Below are positions 5,913 to 11,909 of a DNA stretch of 11,909 nucleotides, in pieces. Both the position numbers and the translations under genes were made by a program. The notes beneath the pieces were generated by a model that worked only from the letters and a program-made list of their open reading frames with translations, did no database searches and was not told where the DNA came from. The stretch covers positions 1 through 11,909 of the forward strand of contig SHZG01000056.1 in assembly GCA_009692395.1 (NCBI GenBank), written 5' to 3'. This DNA is from Methylococcales bacterium (GTDB lineage Bacteria; Pseudomonadota; Gammaproteobacteria; Methylococcales; Methylomonadaceae). Position 1 is the first letter of the stretch; every line of letters begins with the position of its first letter.

Positions 5913-8723
5913 ATGAGTTCATTGATTAAATTTTTTCAAGAATCCTCTTCACTTTATGGCAGTAACGCCAATTTCATTGAAGACTTATATGAGCGTTTTT
6001 TAGAAGACCCTGAGTCTATTGAACCAAGTTGGCAAGCACACTTTAAAACCATTCATCAAGGCAGTCAGTACGAGATTCCACACAGTCCCGTTGTTGAACG
6101 TTTTGCGCAACTCGCCATAAAATCTGCCTTACAAGGATTTACTCAAGAGAGCGTGCAGAAACAATCTGCCGTTGCCCGCTTGATTAACCATTACCGTGTG
6201 CGTGGACATCAAATTGCCAACAATAACCCGTTAGGCACAACCGCCCTACCCCCGCCTGATCTCGATCCCAGTTATTATGGTCTTGCTGAACCTGATATGG
6301 ATACTGTGTTTAATACAGGTACGTTATATGGCATAGAGAGACTACCGCTACGCGACATTATTGCCAGCTTGAAAGAAATTTACTGTGGCAGTATTGGCTC
6401 CGAATATATGCACATTGTGGATACAAAAATTCGCCGCTGGTTAATCTCTCGATTAGAAAGTTCTAAAACTAACTTAGTGATTGATGCTGAAAAAAAACGT
6501 TTAACACTCAAATTACTCACCGCTGCTGAAGGCATAGAAACCCACTTACAAAATAAATTTGTCGGACAAAAACGCTTTTCTTTAGAAGGTGGTGAAGCCT
6601 TAATTCCTGTATTGGATGAATTAATTCAATGCGCAGGGGCGCAAGGGGCTAAAGAATTGGTTATTGGCATGGCGCATCGTGGGCGTTTAAATGTACTGGT
6701 TAATATTTTAGGCAAAAGTCCAGCCAGTTTATTTGATGAATTTGCAGGTAAATCCAAACCGTCAGCGGGCGAGGGTTCAGGTGATGTTAAATATCACATG
6801 GGCTTTTCGTCAGATGTTGGCACAGAAGGTGGTGCGGTACATTTAACACTGGCATTTAATCCTTCCCATTTAGAAATTATTAATCCTGTGGTTGAAGGCT
6901 CAGTTAAAGCCCGTCAAGATCGCTCAGGTGATGATGGCAAAGCGACCATTATTCCAATATTAATTCATGGTGATGCGGCTTTTTCAGGGCAAGGTATCGT
7001 CATGGAAACCCTCAATATGTCACAAACGCGCGCATTTTCTACAGGCGGCACAGTGCATATTGTGATTAACAATCAAATTGGTTTTACCACCAGTGATCCG
7101 CGCGATGCCCGTTCTACGCTCTACTGCACCGACATTGCCAGCATGATTCACGCACCTGTGTTTCACGTCAACGGTGATGACCCAGAAGCGGTATTATTTG
7201 TGACTAGACTCGCGCTTGATTTTCGGATGCTGTTTCAAAAAGATGTGGTTATCGATCTTATTTGTTATCGCCGTTTAGGGCATAACGAAGCGGACGAACC
7301 TGCCACTACCCAGCCGTTGATGTACAAAAAAATTCGTACTCACAAAACCACACTCAAACTGTATGCAGAAAAGCTGATTAGCGAAGGCGTAATTACGCCA
7401 GAACAGTCCGTCGCAATGGAACAGGATTACCAAAAGTTACTAGAAGCAGGTGAAGTGGTTTCCAGACCTGTTTTATCAAACGATAATTATCCATACCGTA
7501 ATCAATGGAATGAATTTCTCAATCAAAGCTGGAACACGCCCTGTGATACCGCCATTACGATGAAACAGTTACGTTTTTATAATGACCGTATGCAGCAGCT
7601 TCCCGTCGGCTTTGAATTACACCCGCGTGTTGCTAAAGTCATGGAAAACCGCCGTAAAATGGCAGCAGGTGCAATGCCCTTAGATTGGGGGTTTGCGGAA
7701 AATTTAGCTTATGGCTCGTTAGCAGCTGAAAAACATAATATTCGCCTTACAGGGCAAGACGTAGGACGTGGAACATTTGTTCACCGTCACGCCGTATTAC
7801 ATAATCAAATCCATAACAACACCTACACACCCATAGAAAATATGGCTGAAGACCAAGGCAATGTACAAATTTTTGATTCGCTACTGTCGGAAGCAGGTGT
7901 ACTAGGCTTTGAATACGGTTACAGCACCACCACACCGAACACCTTAGTGATATGGGAAGCGCAATTTGGTGATTTTGCCAATGGGGCGCAAGTCGTTATT
8001 GACCAATTTATCAGTTCTGGCGAAACCAAATGGGGACGGTTATGCGGCTTAGTCATGTTACTGCCACATGGTTTTGAAGGGCAAGGCCCTGAACATTCCT
8101 CGGCACGATTAGAACGTTATCTACAACTGTGTGCTGAACACAATATGCAGGTATGTAACCCGACAACCCCCGCACAAATTTTCCATTTATTGCGTCGGCA
8201 AATGATTCGTCCGTATCGAAAACCATTGATTGTGATGAGTCCTAAAAGTTTATTACGCCACAAATTAGCAACTTCCAGCTTGGAAGACCTAACAACAGGA
8301 CAATTTCAGTCTGTTATCGGTGAGCAAGACGACATCCATCCTAAAAAAGTAACGCGGCTAATACTCTGCACAGGCAAGGTCTATTACGATTTACTCGAAG
8401 CCCGTCGCGAAGACAATCTTAAGCACGTCGCTATTGTCCGTCTTGAACAAATATATCCCTTTCCTAGTGACTTATTCAAAGCAGAAATAGCCAAATACAC
8501 GCATTTAAAAGAATTTGTCTGGTGTCAGGAAGAACCTAAAAATCAAGGGGTTTGGTATAATTCCAATCACCACTTTGTTGATAGCTTAAACTCGCACATC
8601 CGTGTTACTTACGCTGGACGCGATGCCTCTGCCGCGCCTGCGGTAGGTAAATTTCACATCCATATTGAACAACAAAAAGCCGTCGTTCACGACGCGCTAT
8701 ACGGCAAACTTTCAGGAAAATAA
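5913..8723 (+). CDS. sucA: 2-oxoglutarate dehydrogenase E1 component
   Basis: Thiamine-diphosphate-dependent decarboxylation of 2-oxoglutarate and reductive succinylation of the SucB lipoyl group in the TCA cycle. The 936-residue length matches the E. coli protein (933). The N-terminal E2-binding motif is present (LYERFLEDPESIEPSWQ). Conserved active-site segments follow: GMAHRGRLNVLVN (His255), KYHMGFSSD (His295), the Mg/ThDP region HGDAAFSGQG (352-361) with NNQIGFTTS (from 386), and RRLGHNEADEP. The C-terminal part contains GLVMLLPHGFEGQGPEHSSA and the YAGRDASAAPAVG end. I chose ATG at 5913, which aligns with the usual SucA start. An upstream TTG extension (5838) overlaps the promoter and adds unrelated residues. 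No good Shine-Dalgarno sequence is visible before 5913. The sucB start lies one base after its stop, so translation is probably coupled. Confidence 0.96.
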   Translation: MSSLIKFFQESSSLYGSNANFIEDLYERFLEDPESIEPSWQAHFKTIHQGSQYEIPHSPVVERFAQLAIKSALQGFTQESVQKQSAVARLINHYRVRGHQIANNNPLGTTALPPPDLDPSYYGLAEPDMDTVFNTGTLYGIERLPLRDIIASLKEIYCGSIGSEYMHIVDTKIRRWLISRLESSKTNLVIDAEKKRLTLKLLTAAEGIETHLQNKFVGQKRFSLEGGEALIPVLDELIQCAGAQGAKELVIGMAHRGRLNVLVNILGKSPASLFDEFAGKSKPSAGEGSGDVKYHMGFSSDVGTEGGAVHLTLAFNPSHLEIINPVVEGSVKARQDRSGDDGKATIIPILIHGDAAFSGQGIVMETLNMSQTRAFSTGGTVHIVINNQIGFTTSDPRDARSTLYCTDIASMIHAPVFHVNGDDPEAVLFVTRLALDFRMLFQKDVVIDLICYRRLGHNEADEPATTQPLMYKKIRTHKTTLKLYAEKLISEGVITPEQSVAMEQDYQKLLEAGEVVSRPVLSNDNYPYRNQWNEFLNQSWNTPCDTAITMKQLRFYNDRMQQLPVGFELHPRVAKVMENRRKMAAGAMPLDWGFAENLAYGSLAAEKHNIRLTGQDVGRGTFVHRHAVLHNQIHNNTYTPIENMAEDQGNVQIFDSLLSEAGVLGFEYGYSTTTPNTLVIWEAQFGDFANGAQVVIDQFISSGETKWGRLCGLVMLLPHGFEGQGPEHSSARLERYLQLCAEHNMQVCNPTTPAQIFHLLRRQMIRPYRKPLIVMSPKSLLRHKLATSSLEDLTTGQFQSVIGEQDDIHPKKVTRLILCTGKVYYDLLEARREDNLKHVAIVRLEQIYPFPSDLFKAEIAKYTHLKEFVWCQEEPKNQGVWYNSNHHFVDSLNSHIRVTYAGRDASAAPAVGKFHIHIEQQKAVVHDALYGKLSGK

Positions 8724-8724
8724 T

Positions 8725-9960
8725 ATGAGCATCGAAGTCCTAGTACCCGCACTACCCGAATCCGTTGCCGATGCAACACTGATTACTTGGCATAAACAAG
8801 CGGGCGATATGGTCAATAAAAACGACAGCCTCGTTGATTTAGAAACCGATAAAGTCACCCTCGAAGTGACTGCGACACACGCGGGCATATTGACTAAAAT
8901 ACTCAAAGAATCGGGTTCGATAGTCGTTGGCGGTGAATTACTTGCCTTAATAGAAGAAGGTGGCGAACAAACCCAGCAAGCATCGACCGCGCGACAAACC
9001 ACCGAAGCCCCAGTTGAACACGCTAAAGAATCGAGTATTCCGCTCAGCCCGTCAGTACGCCGTTTGGTTAATGAAAATACCCTAAACCCTGCGGAAATTA
9101 TAGGCACAGGTAAAAGCGGTCGTCTCACTAAAGAAGATATTATCGGACACCTAAGCAAACAAACACCTGAAAAAACAGCCACTGTCACGCCACCACCCGT
9201 AGAACCACCCCAAGCCGAAACGTTCAAACACAACGAACTCACCCTGCCAGCCGCCAGTTTACGCCCTGAACAGCGCGTTCCTATGACGCGTTTAAGAGCA
9301 AAAATCGCCGAACGCTTGTTACAAGCGCAACAAAATGCGGCAATGCTCACTACATTTAATGAAGTCAATATGCAGGCGGTTATTGATTTGCGTAATCAAT
9401 ACAAAGCCCGCTTTGAACAAAAACATGAAGTAAAACTGGGCTTTATGTCATTTTTTGTTAAAGCCTCTATTGAAGCACTCAAAAAATTCCCAGCCGTCAA
9501 TGCCTCTATTGATGAAACCGATGTTATTTATCATGGCTACTACGATTTAGGGATTGCCGTTAGCACCCCAAAAGGCTTAATCGTTCCCGTGTTGCGTGAT
9601 GCTGACCAACTGGATTTTGCAGGTATCGAAAAAAGTATCAGTGATTACGGCACAAAAGCCCGCAATAACAGCCTAACTTACGAGGATTTAAAAGGCGGCA
9701 CATTTACCATTACCAATGGCGGCGTATTTGGCTCAATGCTATCCACACCCATACTGAATCCACCACAATGCGCCATCTTAGGAATGCACGCCATTAAAGA
9801 ACGCGCCGTCGTTGAAAATGGTCAAATTGTCATTCGCCCCATTATGTATCTTGCTCTTTCTTATGACCATCGCTTAGTCGATGGTCGCGAAGCCGTACAG
9901 TTTCTAGTCACCATCAAAGAATGCCTAGAATCTCCCGCTCACTTACTGCTGAATATTTAA
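8725..9960 (+). CDS. sucB: Dihydrolipoyllysine succinyltransferase, E2 of 2-oxoglutarate dehydrogenase
   Basis: Transfers succinyl from its lipoyl arm to CoA and forms the core of the complex. The 411 residues are arranged as usual. A single lipoyl domain (1-80) has the lipoylation site DLETDKVTLEV at Lys43. An Ala/Thr/Pro-rich linker leads to the E1/E3-binding domain (about 110-150: PLSPSVRRLV ... GTGKSGRLTKEDI). A second Pro-rich linker leads to the acyltransferase domain, with catalytic SYDHRLVDG (His382, Asp386) and the terminal PAHLLLNI. The ATG at 8725 has AGGA 7 nt upstream, inside the sucA end. Domain spacing is normal and the lipoyl Lys and catalytic His are present, so E2 looks functional. 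This matters because the next gene, E3, is abnormal. Confidence 0.96.
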   Translation: MSIEVLVPALPESVADATLITWHKQAGDMVNKNDSLVDLETDKVTLEVTATHAGILTKILKESGSIVVGGELLALIEEGGEQTQQASTARQTTEAPVEHAKESSIPLSPSVRRLVNENTLNPAEIIGTGKSGRLTKEDIIGHLSKQTPEKTATVTPPPVEPPQAETFKHNELTLPAASLRPEQRVPMTRLRAKIAERLLQAQQNAAMLTTFNEVNMQAVIDLRNQYKARFEQKHEVKLGFMSFFVKASIEALKKFPAVNASIDETDVIYHGYYDLGIAVSTPKGLIVPVLRDADQLDFAGIEKSISDYGTKARNNSLTYEDLKGGTFTITNGGVFGSMLSTPILNPPQCAILGMHAIKERAVVENGQIVIRPIMYLALSYDHRLVDGREAVQFLVTIKECLESPAHLLLNI

Positions 9961-9964
9961 GACT

Positions 9965-11416
9965 ATGACAAACACACCAACACATTACGACGTTATCGTC
10001 ATCGGTGCAGGGCCAGCGGGTTACACCGCTGCTCTGCGTTGTGCGCAACTCGGCTTAAAAACCGCCTGTATTGATAATTGGCTAGATAAAGACGGTCAAA
10101 GTGGACTAGGTGGATTTTTTCTCAACGCAGGTTGTCTTGCTTCGTTAGCCTTGCTGGAATCGGCTAAAATTTACCACACCCTAACCCACGATTTAAAAAC
10201 ACACGGCATCTCCGCACAAGCAATTACCCTCGATGTGCCGCAAATGATTCAACGCAAAGATGATATTATTCAAGCACTCAGACTGAATCTTGCTGAAGCC
10301 TTTGCTTATCATCACATTGACCGTTATCCTGCCAAAGGTAAGCTGCTCAATAATCGTCAAGTCGAAGCTACCTTTGTTGGTGACTCAAATCGCTCACCTG
10401 TCATACTAGAAGGCAAGCACATTATTCTAGCGACCAGCTCATCGCCTGTTAAATTACGCTGCGCCCCAATAGATAACGAATTTATTATGGATTCAGTTGC
10501 TGCATTAAGCCTCACCTGTGTCCCCAAAAAATTAGCCATTATTGGTGCAGGTGTTGTCGGATTGGAATTAGCGGCTATCTGGAGTCGCCTTGGTGCAGAA
10601 GTCATCTTATTAGATGCACAAGAAAAATTTTTATCCATACTCGACGAACAAATCGCCGCCGAAGCCTACCAAATCTACAGCACGCAAGGCTTAGACATAC
10701 GCATGGGTGCGCGAGTCACAGCAACTAAAAAAGACCATAAAAAAGTCAATATTGACTACCAAGATCAAGACGGTACACACACCCTGCGCGTTGATAAACT
10801 CATTGTCGCCTCAGGTAAAGCACCCAATACCGAAAACATAGCTGACTCTAATGCTGACTTACTACTGGATGAAAATGGCTACGTTCACGTCAATGCAAAC
10901 TGCCGAACTAATTTGCCCAATGTCTATGCTATCGGAGACTTATCCTTACTTGGCCCTATGTTGGCACATAAAGGCATAGAGGAAGGTGTCTTTGTCGCCG
11001 AACAAATTGCGGGTACACACCCCCCCATTGACTACGGTATTTTACCCAGCGTTATTTATACCGATCCTGAAATTGCGTGGGTGGGTCAAACTGAACAGGC
11101 GTTACACGCAATGGGCAAAGCCATCAAAGTGAGTGTTATTCCGCTAAAAACTAACGCCCGCGCTCAAGCCACAGGCAAAACCGACGGCTTAGTTAAAATC
11201 ATTGCCCATGCTGACACCGATGCTTTATTAGGTGTTCACATCATCGGCGCACACGCCTCTGAACTCATCACGGAAGCCGTATTAGCAATGGGATTTTCTG
11301 CTAGCAGCGAAGACCTAGCCAGCACCATACACGCCCACCCTGCGCTGTCTGAAGCCCTGCATGAAGCAGCACTCGGACTTAAAAACAAATCAATGTATGC
11401 AGTGTTAAGTAAATAA
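9965..11416 (+). CDS. lpd: Dihydrolipoyl dehydrogenase-like E3 lacking one redox cysteine
   Basis: FAD/NAD flavoprotein of the dihydrolipoamide dehydrogenase family, 483 residues, placed as third gene of the 2-oxoglutarate dehydrogenase operon 4 bp after sucB. Family features present: the N-terminal FAD motif GAGPAGYTAA (14-23), the NAD motif IIGAGVVGLELAAIW, the second FAD motif YAIGDLSLLGPMLAHK, and the C-terminal HAHPALSE with the catalytic His-Glu pair (His458, Glu463). Odd: the redox loop, normally GGTCLNVGCIPSKALL, reads GGFFLNAGCLASLALL at 49-64. The first Cys is Phe52; only Cys57 remains, and the usual Pro and Lys are Ala59 and Leu61. The classical flavin-linked disulfide therefore cannot form. 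The rest of the frame is intact, which argues against simple decay. It may be an inactive or repurposed E3, with activity supplied by another lpd. No clear Shine-Dalgarno sequence precedes the ATG. Confidence 0.87.
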   Translation: MTNTPTHYDVIVIGAGPAGYTAALRCAQLGLKTACIDNWLDKDGQSGLGGFFLNAGCLASLALLESAKIYHTLTHDLKTHGISAQAITLDVPQMIQRKDDIIQALRLNLAEAFAYHHIDRYPAKGKLLNNRQVEATFVGDSNRSPVILEGKHIILATSSSPVKLRCAPIDNEFIMDSVAALSLTCVPKKLAIIGAGVVGLELAAIWSRLGAEVILLDAQEKFLSILDEQIAAEAYQIYSTQGLDIRMGARVTATKKDHKKVNIDYQDQDGTHTLRVDKLIVASGKAPNTENIADSNADLLLDENGYVHVNANCRTNLPNVYAIGDLSLLGPMLAHKGIEEGVFVAEQIAGTHPPIDYGILPSVIYTDPEIAWVGQTEQALHAMGKAIKVSVIPLKTNARAQATGKTDGLVKIIAHADTDALLGVHIIGAHASELITEAVLAMGFSASSEDLASTIHAHPALSEALHEAALGLKNKSMYAVLSK

Positions 11417-11444
11417 CTGATGTTACGCATAGAAAAGAATAGTC

Positions 11445-11471
11445 CACGAAAAGCACGAAAGGCACAAAAAA
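11445..11471 (+). repeat. Three short 9-bp tandem units downstream of lpd
   Basis: CACGAAAAG, CACGAAAGG and CACAAAAAA follow one another directly, 28 bp after the lpd stop. From memory, similar CACGAAA-rich 9-mers occur as intergenic repeats in many environmental bacterial genomes. No coding or structural role is apparent here. Confidence 0.5.
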
Positions 11472-11480
11472 TCAAAGCTA

Positions 11481-11527
11481 ATAATGTGTTTTGTCCACGC
11501 GCTAAGTCATACACATTATGATTTTTT
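11481..11527 (+). terminator. Possible hairpin terminator between lpd and the right IS copy
   Basis: ATAATGTGT (11481-11489) and ACACATTAT (11511-11519) are perfect 9-bp inverted arms around a 21-nt loop. T6 follows at 11522-11527, immediately before the IS1-like end. The stem is AT-rich and the loop long, so efficiency is doubtful. It is the only terminator-like structure after sucAB-lpd. Confidence 0.35.
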
Positions 11528-11766
11528 GGTAGTGGATTAAATCTGTGATGATAGATTAAAATCACGGGCAGAATAAAATCACACTTACCTAAAAGACCTT
11601 ATGAGCTGCTACCAAGAAATCACCTGTCCATTCTGTAAAAGTAACCAGATTGGCAAGGTCAGGACGCAATGCAACGGGAGAGCCCCGTTACCGTTGTCGA
11701 AACCCGTTGTGCATGACAAAAACCTTTATGCTGAGCTACCGATACCGCGCTTGTGAAGTAGGTATA
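11528..11766 (+). mobile_element. IS1-family-like element (right copy), interrupted
   Basis: It starts GGTAGTGGATTAAATC at 11528. The first 142 bp mirror positions 141-1 with one substitution and one extra G (11657/11658). It points rightwards, so its 5' end faces the gene block exactly as the left copy's does from the other side. The InsA-like reading is recognisable up to about YRYRACEVGI near 11766. After that the sequence is replaced by what looks like the end of an IS630-like element. Confidence 0.65.
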
Positions 11767-11781
11767 GCCAAAGCAAAATAA
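11601..11781 (+). pseudogene. InsA-like IS1 transposase ORF, frameshifted and truncated
   Basis: ATG at 11601 gives the same 19 residues as the left copy, including CPFC. An extra G at 11657/11658 then throws the frame off, and the zero frame meets a stop at 11754-11756. The +1 frame restores SGRNATGEPRYRC..PLC, completing a C2-C2 zinc finger (Cys 9, 12, 32, 37 of the repaired peptide), then SYRYRACEVGI. Where an InsA helix-turn-helix should follow, it reads AKAK and stops at 11779-11781. The gene is therefore broken twice: by the indel and by the insertion beyond about 11766. Confidence 0.65.
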
Positions 11782-11909
11782 AATGATTTAAAATAGCTGA
11801 GAGAACAGTGTATCAGTGGAGCAGTTTTTCTTTCTTCTAAGTGCTTTAGCTTGCGCCCATTTGTGTTCAATAGGATTTAAGTCAGGTGAATAAGGCGGCA
11901 AGAATTCCA
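11765..11909 (-). mobile_element. IS630-like element, 3' end, inserted in the right IS1 copy
   Basis: From about 11765 the sequence no longer fits the IS1-like gene, and a minus-strand transposase C-terminus begins at 11788. IS630-family elements insert at TA dinucleotides, and the junction GGTATAGCC offers TA at 11763-11764 and 11765-11766. The exact end and the other terminus cannot be seen. Confidence 0.5.
11788..11909 (-). CDS. IS630-type DDE transposase, C-terminal 39 residues
   Basis: The minus-strand frame enters at the window edge and ends with TAA at 11790-11788. It contains FLPPYSPDLNPIEHKWA, the signature around the last catalytic acid (the Glu of NPIE) of IS630/Tc1-like DDE transposases. 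A basic segment (KALRRKKN) and ..LFSQLF follow to the stop. Only the C-terminus is visible, so integrity cannot be judged. It converges on the broken InsA-like ORF, with the two stops 6 bp apart. Confidence 0.75.
   Translation of the reverse strand, partial: EFLPPYSPDLNPIEHKWAQAKALRRKKNCSTDTLFSQLF

Noticed and set aside
8665..8724. Upstream start for sucB inside sucA
   Set aside because: The extra 20 residues do not belong to a lipoyl domain, and ATG at 8725 has AGGA at proper spacing.
8712..9368. 218-codon open frame on the minus strand
   Set aside because: It lies wholly within sucB, whose lipoyl and binding domains are clear on the plus strand; the antisense peptide is Ser/Cys-rich with no recognisable motif.
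11236..11565. 109-codon minus-strand open frame spanning the lpd end and the IS border
   Set aside because: It combines antisense lpd with the non-coding IS leader; the same leader also yields a small spurious frame at the left edge.

Overview
This window reads as a chromosomal segment of a gammaproteobacterium with moderate to low GC and many insertion sequences. The evidence is a FimV-type pilus-assembly hub gene directly downstream of asd (an order known from Pseudomonas and relatives), a long-LID adenylate kinase, and a sucA-sucB-lpd operon of the proteobacterial type. The mix of IS1-, IS630- and IS200/IS605-like sequence would suit a Beggiatoa/Thioploca-like sulfur bacterium, but that placement is a guess.

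Layout. The left edge (1-141) is the 5' end of an IS1-family element whose transposase runs leftwards out of the window. A minus-strand cluster follows: adk (4890-4252), asd (4227-3205) and fimV (3135-205), probably co-transcribed from a promoter near 4953-4980. Between this cluster and the rightward genes lies about 400 bp of non-coding DNA (4903-5298). It holds candidate promoter and operator sequences, a hairpin resembling the end of an IS200/IS605 element, and an AT-rich palindrome. A small tandem-CBS-domain gene (5299-5759) is broken by a one-base frameshift in a run of A and ends at a strong intrinsic terminator. The rightward operon sucA (5913-8723), sucB (8725-9960) and lpd (9965-11416) encodes E1, E2 and E3 of the 2-oxoglutarate dehydrogenase complex, with gaps of 1 and 4 bp. 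At the right edge a second IS1-like copy (from 11528) lies in the opposite orientation to the first. Its first ORF is frameshifted and then interrupted by the 3' end of an IS630-like transposase (11788-11909).

How the genes work together. SucA decarboxylates 2-oxoglutarate on thiamine diphosphate, SucB carries the succinyl group on a lipoyl lysine to CoA, and an E3 must re-oxidise the lipoyl group. The E3 gene is intact over its full length, but the redox-active CxxxxC site has become FxxxxC, with several other substitutions in the same loop. Taken literally, it cannot form the classical disulfide. This is the most notable observation in the window.

Other points: fimV carries five in-frame 99-bp repeats and a (Asp-Phe) hexamer run, so its acidic cytoplasmic tail is probably length-variable. 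The two outward-facing IS1-like ends enclose the whole 11.4-kb segment of housekeeping genes, a geometry like a composite transposon. No CRISPR array, tRNA or rRNA was seen.
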